Positions 17,925-27,061 of a stretch of DNA of 64,000 nt are shown piece by piece (positions within the stretch are counted from its first letter, which is position 1; every line of letters begins with the position of its first letter). Under the pieces are notes generated by a model, which worked only from the letters and a program-made list of their open reading frames with translations, was not told the DNA's origin and did not search any database. A program made the position numbers and the translations under genes. The DNA lies in assembly GCF_050717635.1 (NCBI RefSeq), contig NZ_JBOITO010000013.1, positions 623,015 to 687,014 of the forward strand, in the 5' to 3' direction. This DNA comes from Clostridium_AD sp050717635. GTDB taxonomy: Bacteria; Bacillota; Clostridia; Clostridiales; Clostridiaceae.

Positions 17925-17959
17925 GGAGACTTTAGCGAGGTTTGCTGAAGTCTCCTGTT
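17925..17959 (+). terminator. Terminator-like hairpin
   Basis: GGAGACTTTAGC pairs with GCTGAAGTCTCC (17944-17955) in a 12-bp stem with one G-U pair. The following tract (TGTTTAAT) is weak in T, so efficiency is uncertain. Confidence 0.6.
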
Positions 17960-18037
17960 TAATACAAGAGTTATATAATAAATAAAATTTTCAAACATAT
18001 AATTATACTAATATAATTATTTGATTGGAGGTTTACT

Positions 18038-18298
18038 ATGGATTATGATTATAAAGGCATCGCCCTTATACCCATAATAACAATTTTAGTTGACGTTATT
18101 AAAAAAGCAGGGTTACCTAAAAATTTTGCCCCTTTAGCATCTTTAATTCTTGGAGTTATTGCTGGACTTGTATTTGAAAACAATGGAGATATTAAAAATG
18201 CAATCATTACAGGATTAATAATGGGAATGAGTGCATCTGGGTTATATTCTGGCGGAAAAGAGGCATCTAGGGGATATATAAAAATGATAAACAAGTAG
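18038..18298 (+). CDS. Small holin-like membrane protein
   Basis: An 86-residue protein with a short N-terminus, a first hydrophobic segment (about 8-22), the motif KKAGLPKNFAPLASLILGVIAGLVF (about 22-46), and a Gly-rich second or third segment (about 55-75). This pattern is shared with small phage-type holin families found as chromosomal genes in clostridia. No endolysin or other phage gene is nearby, so a role in lysis is not supported. GGAGG precedes the ATG. Confidence 0.6.
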   Translation: MDYDYKGIALIPIITILVDVIKKAGLPKNFAPLASLILGVIAGLVFENNGDIKNAIITGLIMGMSASGLYSGGKEASRGYIKMINK

Positions 18299-18430
18299 GG
18301 ATAGATTGATTACTATAGATATTTATTGGATAAAATGAAATTGTGGAGGGTTAAAATGCTTGATAACATATTTGGAACAAATTAATATGTTCTATTTAAA
18401 AAAATAAACTTTCAAGTAGAATAATTTATT

Positions 18431-19771
18431 ATGACTAGACCCTTAGTTTATTATGCAATAACAATATTTATGGGATGTATTGCTGTTTTAATCTTAATCA
18501 ATAATCCTATTTTAGGTGCAGTATTTGCTGCATCTTTTTTAGGTATAATGTATTTTACTATAGATAATAAATTTTTTTATTTAGTAGTTTGCTTTTTTAT
18601 TATTGGGGCTGTAAATTATTATGCTTATTTTAATGTTAATTTACCCCATCATCAAAAGTTGAAAGTTAGAATTTCAGACAAGAGTAGTTATTATTGCTAT
18701 GCAAAGTATAATGATAAAAAGATACTACTAGAGGGTAATACTTATAAATTAATAAAAGGAAGAAGTGTTTGGATTACTGGTAATTTTAAAAAAGATGCAG
18801 TATATGAAAGAGGTATCGTTGGAACATATACAGTAAAAAGTTATGAAATTTGTAATGAGGATTTAATATCAGTAGTTGAAAGTTTTAGAATGAATTTATA
18901 TGATGAGTTTTCTGGAATCCTTGGTAATGAAAAAGCAGCTATAGTTATGGCGGTATGTTTTGGAGACAGTGGATATATAGAAAAAACACAAAAGGATGAT
19001 TTTAAAAAATTAGGGATCAGTCATGTTATTAGCGTATCAGGATTACATATGTCTATAGTATATAGTGCACTAGAAATTATTGTTGGTTATAAGATTGCAC
19101 TAGTATTCTCATTTTTGTATGTGATATTCACAGGGGGAAAAGCCTCAACAATAAGAGCTTTTATAATGATTTTCATACTGAAAATCTCAAGTAAAATTTA
19201 TAGAAAATATGATAGTCTATCTGCCCTTAGTCTAGCTGCAATTATACTATTAATAATTAGACCCTTTTATATTCTTGATATAGGATTTATGCTTTCATTT
19301 CTTTGTGTTCTTGGAATTATATTATATAATAAGAGTGTAGAGAAAATATTATATAAACTCCCATCTTCTTTAAATAAACCCTTTAGTTTAAGCCTAAGTT
19401 CTCAAATATTTTCTATGCCTTATGCAGCTTTTGCACTTAAGACGTTTAGCGTAGGTTTTATTTTTAGCAATTTATTTTTGTTGCCATTTTATACCATGGT
19501 TGTGGTGCTGGGGAATATGGGACTGGTATTTAGCTGGACTCGTGGAATATTTAATTTAATAAATTACGGGCTATTTACTGTGTTAATAATTATAGAATCC
19601 ATTCAGAAAGCACTAGTGGCACTATTGCCAGAATTAATTAACTTTTCAGATATAGAGAGTTTAGTTGTATTTGGACTATATTTATGTTATCTTGGAATTA
19701 AAAGTGGATATAAGCAATTCAAGTATGTTCCACTGTGTACTATTTTTATCCTTTTATTTAAATTTTTTTAA
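18431..19771 (+). CDS. comEC: ComEC/Rec2-family membrane protein lacking the C-terminal nuclease-like domain
   Basis: A 446-residue polytopic membrane protein. The N-terminal part has two or three helices and an OB-like DUF4131 region (about 75-145), followed by the ComEC core with its signatures HVISVSGLHMSIV (about 197-209) and FTGGKASTIRAFIM. Bacillus ComEC is about 770 residues and ends in a metallo-beta-lactamase domain; that domain is absent here because the frame closes at 19771. It would be the inner-membrane channel for incoming DNA. No good ribosome binding site is visible before the ATG. Next is holA, as in many Firmicutes. Confidence 0.85.
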   Translation: MTRPLVYYAITIFMGCIAVLILINNPILGAVFAASFLGIMYFTIDNKFFYLVVCFFIIGAVNYYAYFNVNLPHHQKLKVRISDKSSYYCYAKYNDKKILLEGNTYKLIKGRSVWITGNFKKDAVYERGIVGTYTVKSYEICNEDLISVVESFRMNLYDEFSGILGNEKAAIVMAVCFGDSGYIEKTQKDDFKKLGISHVISVSGLHMSIVYSALEIIVGYKIALVFSFLYVIFTGGKASTIRAFIMIFILKISSKIYRKYDSLSALSLAAIILLIIRPFYILDIGFMLSFLCVLGIILYNKSVEKILYKLPSSLNKPFSLSLSSQIFSMPYAAFALKTFSVGFIFSNLFLLPFYTMVVVLGNMGLVFSWTRGIFNLINYGLFTVLIIIESIQKALVALLPELINFSDIESLVVFGLYLCYLGIKSGYKQFKYVPLCTIFILLFKFF

Positions 19772-19798
19772 ATATTTGTAGGGGCTGGAGGAAATAAC

Positions 19799-20830
19799 TT
19801 GATTAATTTTACAGATTTAGAGAAAAACATTACGAAAAATGGATTAGAAAATTGTTATATATTTTGCGGAGTTGATGAGAAATTAATAAAAAACCATGTT
19901 AAGTTTATAACTGATAAGGTATTAGATAGTGAATTTATAGATTTGAATTATTCGAAATTCGATGGGAGTAAAACTGATTTTGAGTTAATTATTGATGCTT
20001 GTGAAACCATGCCTTTTATGAGTAATAAAAAGGTAGTGGTAGTATATAGAGCTTCATTCTTAGAGGATAGTGTCAGTAAAAACTCAGGAGATTTAAAAAA
20101 TAATAATTTTACATTGTTAAATGACTATTTAAAAAACCCATCACCCCATTGTGTTTTAATTATATATTATGTATTTTCAAGTGACAGAGAAAAACCAAGT
20201 AATAAAATTAAAAAGTTAGATAAAAAGGTATGTGTTATAAAGGTTGATAAATTAAAGGGAGAGGTTCTTCAGAAAAAGTGCAGGGATTTATTTTCAGCAG
20301 CAAGCGCAAAAATAGGAAAATCAGAACTTACTTTATTTTGTAGTAGTGTAGATAATAATATGGATATCATATTAAACGAAATAGAAAAGTTAGTTTCGTT
20401 TGCAAAGGGGCGAGAAATTACCAAGGGTGATATTTTGGCAATGATGCCTCAAAAGAGTGAAAATGATATTTTTAATTTAGTGGATTATTTGTCACAGAAA
20501 AACACTAAAAGGGCTTTAGATATTTTAAATGAGCTAATATACAAAGGAGAGAAAATTCCATTTATTTTATATATGATAGGAAGACAATTCAATATATTAT
20601 TCCATCTTAAATTAGGTATTGAAGGTGGTAAAACAAAAGATAATTTAGCAAATGAACTTAAGCTTCATCCATATATTTGTGAAAAAATGATTTCACAGAG
20701 TACAAAGTTTACATTAAATAGGCTAAAGAGAAATATTGAACTATGCGTTAAAACAGAAAAAACCTTGAAAAGTTCTTCTACCGACTCTAAAATAAATATT
20801 GAAATGTTTATGATAAAAACTATGATGTGA
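19799..20830 (+). CDS. holA: DNA polymerase III delta subunit
   Basis: A 343-residue clamp-loader subunit that opens the beta ring. The N-terminal AAA-like domain (FCGVDEKLIKNHVKFI, TMPFMSNKKVVVVYRA) lacks a true Walker A, as is usual for delta. The middle and C-terminal helical domains contain NEIEKLVSFAKGREIT and NDIFNLVDYLSQKN. It starts at TTG 19799, 7 bases after GGAGG. Convergent with rpsT across a shared terminator. Confidence 0.93.
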   Translation: MINFTDLEKNITKNGLENCYIFCGVDEKLIKNHVKFITDKVLDSEFIDLNYSKFDGSKTDFELIIDACETMPFMSNKKVVVVYRASFLEDSVSKNSGDLKNNNFTLLNDYLKNPSPHCVLIIYYVFSSDREKPSNKIKKLDKKVCVIKVDKLKGEVLQKKCRDLFSAASAKIGKSELTLFCSSVDNNMDIILNEIEKLVSFAKGREITKGDILAMMPQKSENDIFNLVDYLSQKNTKRALDILNELIYKGEKIPFILYMIGRQFNILFHLKLGIEGGKTKDNLANELKLHPYICEKMISQSTKFTLNRLKRNIELCVKTEKTLKSSSTDSKINIEMFMIKTMM

Positions 20831-20833
20831 TAA

Positions 20834-20868
20834 AAAAAATAACCGGTGCATGTCACCGGTTATTTTTT
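20834..20868. terminator. Bidirectional terminator between holA and rpsT
   Basis: The perfect stem ATAACCGGTG (20839-20848) and CACCGGTTAT (20854-20863) is flanked by an A run on the left and a T run on the right, so it can terminate transcription from either strand. It touches the rpsT stop codon. Confidence 0.92.
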
Positions 20869-21133
20869 ATGCTGTTAAAGCATTTAATTTTATAGCTAAT
20901 CTTGATTTTCTTCTTGCTGCTTTATTAATGTGAAGTATTCCTTTTGTTACAGACATATCTAATGCTTTAACTACACTTGCATATGTAACTTTAGCTTCTT
21001 CAACATTTCCTGAAGCGATAGCTGTTTCAAATTTCTTTATTGTAGTTTTTAAAGCAGATTTAATCATTGTATTTCTAGCTGTTTTAACCATAGTAACTTT
21101 AATTCTCTTTTTTGCTGATTTAATATTTGCCAT
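20867..21133 (-). CDS. rpsT: Ribosomal protein S20
   Basis: An 88-residue basic protein that binds 16S rRNA early in 30S assembly. MANIKSAKKRIKV and the C-terminal KGILHINKAARRKSRLAIKLN are family signatures and the length is standard. GGAGGG lies 9 bases upstream of the ATG. It has a strong promoter at 21217-21245 (minus) and a hairpin in its leader. The divergent gpr neighbour is the usual Firmicute arrangement. Confidence 0.97.
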   Translation of the reverse strand: MANIKSAKKRIKVTMVKTARNTMIKSALKTTIKKFETAIASGNVEEAKVTYASVVKALDMSVTKGILHINKAARRKSRLAIKLNALTA

Positions 21134-21169
21134 TTATTTTAGCCCTCCTTGAATTTAATAACGAGTCAA

Positions 21170-21187
21170 CAGCTTTGGGGAAAGCTG
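21170..21187 (-). promoter_or_regulatory. Hairpin in the rpsT leader
   Basis: CAGCTTT and AAAGCTG form a perfect 7-bp stem with a four-base loop (CCCC in the RNA), located between the promoter and the ribosome binding site of rpsT. It may take part in feedback control or mRNA stability; this is an inference from position. Confidence 0.45.
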
Positions 21188-21216
21188 CATCCGAATTTCT
21201 TTAATAGACAACTGAT

Positions 21217-21245
21217 ATTATAGCATTAAAATTAAAGCACTTCAA
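21217..21245 (-). promoter_or_regulatory. Promoter of rpsT
   Basis: On the minus strand TTGAAG (21245-21240), a 17-base spacer and TATAAT (21222-21217). Confidence 0.8.
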
Positions 21246-21334
21246 GTGAAATTTAACCTATATATATTATTTTTAAAGAATAGGAAAGCACTATTAGGAA
21301 AAACTAATATTAAAAATCTAGGTGAGGTGAAATT

Positions 21335-22309
21335 ATGATAAGTGTAAGAACTGATTTAGCTGTAGAAGCTAAAGAGTTATACAGTGAAGAAAACAGTGGT
21401 GAGATGCCTGGTATTGATGTGGATGAATATAATGATGGCGATATTAAAATAACTAATGTGAAGATAGTAAATGATATTGGCGAAAAAATGATGGGAAAAC
21501 CAAAAGGTACTTATGTAACAATTGATATCCCAGAATTTGTTCACTATGATGGCGATGCTATGGACAGAGTAAGTATTGTAATGGGAAAGGTTTTGAAACC
21601 GTTAATAAAACTCCAGGATAGTATGACAGCATTAGTTGTTGGACTTGGAAATTGGAACGTTACGCCTGATGCCGTAGGACCAAAAGTTGTATCAAAAATA
21701 ATGGTGACTAGACATTTAAAACAGTTGGTGCCTGACTCTATAGATGAAGGTATAAGACCGGTGTGTGCTATATCGCCGGGAGTCCTTGGAATAACCGGAA
21801 TGGAAACTGGGGAAATCATTAGGGGAATTGTGGAGAGAATAAAACCTAATTTAGTAATTTGTATTGATGCATTGGCTTCTAGAAAAATGGATAGGGTGAA
21901 TAGAACAATACAGATAGGTACTTCTGGAATCTCTCCAGGAGCGGGAATTGGAAATCGAAGGATGGAAATAAGCGAAAAAACCTTAGGCATTCCTGTTATT
22001 GCTATTGGAGTCCCAACAGTAGTTGATGCTGCAACACTAGCCAATGACACTATTGATTTAGTGTTAGATGAAATGATTAGGACTGCAAAGGAAGGCGGAC
22101 AATTTTACACTATGCTTAAATCAATTGATAAAGTAGAAAAACAAAAGATGATTACTGAGATATTAAACCCATATGTTGGTAATCTTGTTGTTACACCAAA
22201 GGAAATTGATGTTGTTATAAACTCTGTATCTAAAATTATTGCTAATGGCATTAATATAGCCCTTCAGCCAGCATTAGGTTTAGAGGATATAAATAAGTTC
22301 TTAAACTAG
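21335..22309 (+). CDS. gpr: Germination protease GPR
   Basis: A 324-residue spore protease that degrades small acid-soluble DNA-binding proteins during germination; it is made in the forespore as a zymogen and self-cleaves near its N-terminus. Family signatures are VRTDLAVEA at the start, VVGLGNWNVTPDAVGP and ICIDALASRKMDRVNRTIQ. AGGTGAGGTG lies upstream of the ATG. Usually spoIIP follows; here a short unrelated gene does. Confidence 0.95.
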   Translation: MISVRTDLAVEAKELYSEENSGEMPGIDVDEYNDGDIKITNVKIVNDIGEKMMGKPKGTYVTIDIPEFVHYDGDAMDRVSIVMGKVLKPLIKLQDSMTALVVGLGNWNVTPDAVGPKVVSKIMVTRHLKQLVPDSIDEGIRPVCAISPGVLGITGMETGEIIRGIVERIKPNLVICIDALASRKMDRVNRTIQIGTSGISPGAGIGNRRMEISEKTLGIPVIAIGVPTVVDAATLANDTIDLVLDEMIRTAKEGGQFYTMLKSIDKVEKQKMITEILNPYVGNLVVTPKEIDVVINSVSKIIANGINIALQPALGLEDINKFLN

Positions 22310-22348
22310 TATAATATATTTTAAAAAGTGCATCCTTACTAGATAGAG

Positions 22349-22378
22349 GATAATAAATAATGATTGCTATTTATTATC
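22349..22378 (+). terminator. Hairpin after gpr
   Basis: GATAATAAATA (22349-22359) and TATTTATTATC (22368-22378) form a perfect 11-bp A/T stem with an 8-base loop. It has no clear T run, so it is a weak terminator or a processing site. Confidence 0.45.
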
Positions 22379-22400
22379 TAATTATAAGGAGGCATTTTTT

Positions 22401-22658
22401 ATGCGTAAAAAAAATAAAGGGAAAAATTTTATTGTAATTATTTTGTGTGTTTTTATTTTTATATATGGATTCATTATGATTAGTGTTAGTAAACCAGAAC
22501 TTGTCAGAAAAAAGTCTCCATTTACTGTAGATGTGAGCTTAAAACCTATTGACATTAAAATAGAGACCAAGGATTATATTATTTATGTGAATAATAAAGT
22601 TATTGATGGTGTGAGTGAAAAGTGTAAGGATGTTTATAACAATATTTTTTCAAAATAA
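22401..22658 (+). CDS. Unknown single-pass membrane protein
   Basis: An 85-residue protein with a basic N-terminus (MRKKNKGKN), one transmembrane helix (about 10-30) and a small extracytoplasmic domain (about 35-85) that looks like three or four beta strands and a helix. AAGGAGG precedes the ATG. It sits between gpr and lepA, where spoIIP is expected, but shows no SpoIIP motif and is far too short. No family recognised. Confidence 0.65.
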   Translation: MRKKNKGKNFIVIILCVFIFIYGFIMISVSKPELVRKKSPFTVDVSLKPIDIKIETKDYIIYVNNKVIDGVSEKCKDVYNNIFSK

Positions 22659-22732
22659 GATAAGTTTAACAAAGCTCTATATATTTATGATATAATTTAA
22701 TAATTCGTATATAATAATGGGGGTAAAAATTA

Positions 22733-24538
22733 ATGCAGACCAACAGACAAAAATACATAAGAAACTTTTCTATAATTGCACATATTGATCACGGCAAGTC
22801 TACGCTAGCTGACAGATTATTAGAAAAGACAGGAACACTAACTAAAAGAGAAATGGAAGAACAAGTACTTGATAATATGGACCTAGAAAGAGAAAGAGGA
22901 ATTACTATAAAATCTCAACCAGCTAGGCTAGTTTATAAAAGAGATAATGGAGAAGAATACATATTTAATTTAATAGATACTCCAGGGCATGTAGATTTTA
23001 ACTATGAGGTTTCTAGGAGCTTAGCTGCGTGTGAAGGTGCAGTGCTAGTAGTTGATGCCTCACAAGGGATTCAAGCTCAGACGCTGGCAAATTGCTATCT
23101 TGCAGTAGATAACAATCTTGATATTGCACCTGTTATTAATAAGATAGATCTTCCTAGTGCTAGGCCTCAAGAGGTAATTCAAGAAATTGAAGATGTAATA
23201 GGTATTGAAGCCCAAGATGCACCTTTAATTTCAGCTAAGACTGGGCTAAACATAGAAGATGTTTTAGAAACTGTAGTAAAAAAGATTTCGCCACCTAGTG
23301 GTGATGAAGAGGCTCCACTAAAAGCACTGATTTTTGATTCTTCATATGATAGCTATAAAGGTGTTGTATGTTATGTAAGAGTTCGTGATGGTAAAGTTAG
23401 GCAAGGAACGAAAATTAAATTGATGAATACAAGTAAGGTATATGACGTAGTAGAAGTTGGAGTTTTTGTTCCTAATTATCTTCCTGTACCTGAGCTGTGT
23501 GCTGGAGATGTTGGGTATATAACTGCGTCTATAAAAAATGTTAGGGATGCCCGTGTTGGGGATACAGTAACAGAAGCTTCAAGGCCGGCTTTAGAGCCAC
23601 TTAAAGGATATAGACCTGCAATACCTATGGTTTTTAGCGGAATTTATCCTATAGATGGTGCTAAATATGGAGAGTTAAAAGAGGCATTAGAAAAACTTCA
23701 GTTGAATGATGCAGCTTTAGGGTTTGAACCAGAGACATCTGTTGCTCTGGGTTTTGGATTTAGATGTGGATTTTTAGGACTTCTTCATATGGAAATAGTA
23801 CAAGAAAGAATAGAAAGAGAATTTAATTTAGATATTATTACTACGGCACCATCAGTTATATATAAAGTAATGAAAACTAATGGAGAGCTAATAGAAATAA
23901 CAAATCCAACAAATCTTCCAGAGCCTACAGAGATTAATTATATGGAAGAACCAATAGTTAAAGCTTCTATCATAACACCATCAGAATATTTAGGGACAGT
24001 AATGGAGTTATGCCAACATAAAAGAGGCGTATACATTGATATGACATATATAGAAACTACTAGAGTGGTACTTAATTATGATATGCCTCTTAATGAAATA
24101 GTGTATGACTTTTTTGATGCTTTAAAATCAAGAACAAAAGGTTATGCGTCTTTTGACTATGAATTAAAGGGATATGTAAAGGCAACTCTTGTAAAACTAG
24201 ATATTTTGCTTAAAGGTGAAAAAGTAGATGCACTGTCTATGATTGTTCCTGAGGAGACAGCTTCAAATAGAGGCAGAGTTATGTGTGAAAAATTAAAAGA
24301 GCATATACCAAGACAAATGTTTGAAATTCCAATACAAGCAGCTATTAATGCAAAGGTAATTGCAAGAGAAACTGTAAAAGCACTTAGAAAAGATGTTTTA
24401 GCTAAATGCTATGGTGGAGATATTTCAAGAAAAAGAAAATTATTAGAGAAACAAAAAGAAGGTAAAAAGAGAATGAGGCAAGTGGGAAGTGTAGAAGTTC
24501 CACAAGAGGCATTTATGGCTATACTTAAGGTGGATTAA
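22733..24538 (+). CDS. lepA: Translation elongation factor 4 (LepA)
   Basis: A 601-residue ribosomal GTPase, the EF-G relative that acts on stalled or mistranslocated ribosomes. G1 is AHIDHGKST (about 16-24), G3 DTPGHVDF and G4 NKIDLP. Domain V and the LepA-specific C-terminal domain (GYVKATLVKLDILLKGEKVDALS) are complete; length is standard. GGGGGT lies upstream of the ATG. Confidence 0.97.
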   Translation: MQTNRQKYIRNFSIIAHIDHGKSTLADRLLEKTGTLTKREMEEQVLDNMDLERERGITIKSQPARLVYKRDNGEEYIFNLIDTPGHVDFNYEVSRSLAACEGAVLVVDASQGIQAQTLANCYLAVDNNLDIAPVINKIDLPSARPQEVIQEIEDVIGIEAQDAPLISAKTGLNIEDVLETVVKKISPPSGDEEAPLKALIFDSSYDSYKGVVCYVRVRDGKVRQGTKIKLMNTSKVYDVVEVGVFVPNYLPVPELCAGDVGYITASIKNVRDARVGDTVTEASRPALEPLKGYRPAIPMVFSGIYPIDGAKYGELKEALEKLQLNDAALGFEPETSVALGFGFRCGFLGLLHMEIVQERIEREFNLDIITTAPSVIYKVMKTNGELIEITNPTNLPEPTEINYMEEPIVKASIITPSEYLGTVMELCQHKRGVYIDMTYIETTRVVLNYDMPLNEIVYDFFDALKSRTKGYASFDYELKGYVKATLVKLDILLKGEKVDALSMIVPEETASNRGRVMCEKLKEHIPRQMFEIPIQAAINAKVIARETVKALRKDVLAKCYGGDISRKRKLLEKQKEGKKRMRQVGSVEVPQEAFMAILKVD

Positions 24539-24590
24539 ATCATCTTCTGCGAAGCTGAAATGTCGTTAAAAGGTAAGGTGATTAGAAGAT

Positions 24591-25712
24591 ATGAAAAGTG
24601 TGGCATTATATATACATATCCCATTTTGCGCGCAAAAATGTTTATATTGTGATTTTCCGTCTTTTGCTGGCAAGGAGAATTTTATGATGGATTATGCCAT
24701 AGCCTTAGCAAGTGAAATAAATAGTATAAAACATAGAAAAATTAAAACCATATTTATAGGTGGGGGTACCCCCACCTATTTATCTTTGAAAGGCTGGAAA
24801 ATAATAAGCGAAAGTATAGAAGGATTAGACACTGACCCTAATTTAGAGTTTACAGTGGAAGGAAACCCTGGAACATTTACAATGGAAATATTAAAGCTTT
24901 TAAAAGAATTGGGAGTAAACAGGCTTAGTATTGGACTTCAAGCCTTTCAAGATCCTTTGCTTAAGAAACTTGGGAGAATACACACAGCTTACGATTTCAA
25001 ACAAAGTTTTGAAATGGCAAGAAATATAGGGTTCCATAATATTAATGTGGATTTAATGTTTGGGCTTCCGTCGCAAAGCCTTGTGCAGTGGCTAGAAACC
25101 ATAGAAAATGTAACAAAGCTTAATCCGGAGCATTTATCTTGCTATAGCTTAATTATAGAAGAAGGAACGGTTTTTTATAATAAATTTAAGACAGGTGCAT
25201 TAAATCTTCCTAATGAGGAATTAGAAAGAACTATGTACTATGAAACTATAGAGCGTTTAAGGGAGAAAGGGTATATACAATATGAAATCTCGAATTTTGC
25301 AAAAAACCATATGGTGTGTGAGCATAATCTAGTATATTGGAATTTGGATGAATATATTGGATGTGGATCTGCTTCTCATTCATACAGTGATGGTTTTAGG
25401 TATAGAAACGAAGAAAATATAGAAAAATATATAGAGAAAATGAATACAATTGGCAATGCAACAGTAGAAAAAACAAAAAATTCAATGGTGGATGATATGG
25501 AAGAGTTTATGTTTATGGGGCTTAGAAAGATGCGAGGAATAAATAAAAGTGAATTTAAGAAAAGATTTAATAGTGATATACATAGTGTTTATGGCAGCGT
25601 AATAAACAAATATGTAATAACTAAGTTTATGGAAGAGAGTGATGATAATATATTTTTGACTTATGAAGGTATCCAGCTCTCCAATGTAATTATGTCAGAA
25701 TTCCTGCTGTAG
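24591..25712 (+). CDS. hemW: HemW-type radical SAM heme chaperone
   Basis: A 373-residue radical SAM protein. The cluster motif CxxxCxxC appears as PFCAQKCLYCDF at about residues 10-21, where the extra Cys and the short N-terminus are typical of HemW rather than the true coproporphyrinogen dehydrogenase HemN. GGGTPTYLS, GLQAFQD and VDLMFGLPSQS follow. HemW is thought to insert heme into target proteins. The lepA-hemW-hrcA order is standard in Firmicutes. Confidence 0.9.
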   Translation: MKSVALYIHIPFCAQKCLYCDFPSFAGKENFMMDYAIALASEINSIKHRKIKTIFIGGGTPTYLSLKGWKIISESIEGLDTDPNLEFTVEGNPGTFTMEILKLLKELGVNRLSIGLQAFQDPLLKKLGRIHTAYDFKQSFEMARNIGFHNINVDLMFGLPSQSLVQWLETIENVTKLNPEHLSCYSLIIEEGTVFYNKFKTGALNLPNEELERTMYYETIERLREKGYIQYEISNFAKNHMVCEHNLVYWNLDEYIGCGSASHSYSDGFRYRNEENIEKYIEKMNTIGNATVEKTKNSMVDDMEEFMFMGLRKMRGINKSEFKKRFNSDIHSVYGSVINKYVITKFMEESDDNIFLTYEGIQLSNVIMSEFLL

Positions 25713-25879
25713 CAGCTGTTAGCACACTTACTATGAAGCATAAATTGCATTAGGATATTACAATTCGGAATAAATTTTAATTTTTAATAGATTCTTATGA
25801 AAGTCGAAGTAAAACGTAGCATTTGAAAGATAACTCCAAATAAACAATATATAATGGCTATATTCAAAAATAGAGGTTA

Positions 25880-25908
25880 TTGACAAATACTATAGTAAAT
25901 GATAACTT
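25880..25908 (+). promoter_or_regulatory. Promoter of the hrcA heat-shock operon
   Basis: A perfect TTGACA (25880-25885), a 17-base spacer and TAACTT (25903-25908). The predicted start lies just before or in the CIRCE operator, so HrcA would block initiation or early elongation. Confidence 0.6.
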
Positions 25909-25921
25909 AAATACATACTCG

Positions 25922-25948
25922 TTAGCACTCAATGGTAGTGAGTGCTAA
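25922..25948 (+). promoter_or_regulatory. CIRCE operator (HrcA binding site)
   Basis: TTAGCACTC (25922-25930), nine bases, and GAGTGCTAA (25940-25948): an exact match to the CIRCE inverted repeat that controls class I heat-shock genes. Confidence 0.97.
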
Positions 25949-25964
25949 TAAAAGAGGTGAAATT

Positions 25965-27011
25965 ATGGAAATGGATGACCGGAAAATTAAAATACTTGGG
26001 GCTATAGTTACAGATTATATAAATAATGGTGAGCCCGTAGGATCCAGAACCATAGCTAAAAAGTATGATTTAGGTATTAGTTCGGCTACTATAAGGAATG
26101 AAATGGCAGATCTTGAAGAGATGGGATATATAGAACAACTACATACCTCATCTGGTAGAAAACCATCAGATAAGGGTTATAGATTATATGTTGATAGACT
26201 TATGAAAATTACGAGCTTATCTATTGAGGAACAATATATGATCAAAAACCAACTTATTAATGTCGCTTTGCATGAGGTTGATAAGGTTGTTAGGCAAGCA
26301 ACACAAATGCTTGCACATCTTACGAATCTTACGTCTATAGTTAAAGCTCCGTCTGTTCAAAAGAGCAGCATTAAATATATTCAGCTAATGAATCTAGATG
26401 CTGGGAGTGTTTTGTTTGTAATTATTACTGATAGCGGTATTATTAAAAATAATTATATTAAAATCAGTAAACCTATTGATAGTTCTACTATAGAAAAACT
26501 TACCAATATACTTAATTTTAGATTGGGAAAACACACAATTGAACAAATAAACTTAGAAGTAATCAATAATTTAAAAAGTGATTTGGTTTGTTTTCAAGAG
26601 ATTTTTGATGGTATTATTCCAGCTTTATATGATAGTCTATCCGGGATTGAAACTTCAGAAGTATATATTCAAGGAGCAACAAATATATTTAACTACCCAG
26701 AATATAACAATATAATTAAAGCTCGCGAGTTCTTAGTTCTAGTGGATAATAAAGAGAGCATAAATAGTTTACTAGGTGTTAGGGATATTACTGGTAATAT
26801 TACAATTAAAATTGGCGGTGAAAACTTTGTTGAGTGCGCAAGAGAATGTAGCATTATAACGGCAGTTTATAGCGTAGCTGAAATGCCACTAGGATCTATT
26901 GGTGTTATAGGGCCAACAAGAATACCTTATGGGAAAGTTATATCTGTTTTAACTGAAGTAGTTAAAGAGTTAAATGACAATATAGCTCAAATCTATGAAG
27001 ATCATAGATAA
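25965..27011 (+). CDS. hrcA: Heat-inducible transcription repressor HrcA
   Basis: A 348-residue repressor that binds CIRCE and loses activity on heat shock until GroEL refolds it. The N-terminal winged helix covers about 1-75 (YINNGEPVGSRTIAKKYDLGISSATIRNEMADLEEMG); GAF-like and dimer regions follow. I start it at ATG 25965, 4 bases after GAGGTGA; ATG 25971 is also possible. The longer reading from 25932 would begin inside the operator and is rejected. It is autoregulated by the CIRCE just upstream. Confidence 0.95.
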   Translation: MEMDDRKIKILGAIVTDYINNGEPVGSRTIAKKYDLGISSATIRNEMADLEEMGYIEQLHTSSGRKPSDKGYRLYVDRLMKITSLSIEEQYMIKNQLINVALHEVDKVVRQATQMLAHLTNLTSIVKAPSVQKSSIKYIQLMNLDAGSVLFVIITDSGIIKNNYIKISKPIDSSTIEKLTNILNFRLGKHTIEQINLEVINNLKSDLVCFQEIFDGIIPALYDSLSGIETSEVYIQGATNIFNYPEYNNIIKAREFLVLVDNKESINSLLGVRDITGNITIKIGGENFVECARECSIITAVYSVAEMPLGSIGVIGPTRIPYGKVISVLTEVVKELNDNIAQIYEDHR

Positions 27012-27061
27012 GACTTTAAATTAAAAGATTTATTTTGAACCTGGAATGGAGGAGTGATTTA

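Noticed and set aside
18038..18298. Prophage lysis cassette
   Set aside because: Only one holin-like gene with no endolysin, structural or replication genes nearby.
18357..18385. Nine-codon frame after GGAGGG before comEC
   Set aside because: Has a Shine-Dalgarno but is too short to support as a gene.
25932..25964. hrcA start at ATG 25932
   Set aside because: It would begin inside the CIRCE operator and lacks a ribosome binding site.
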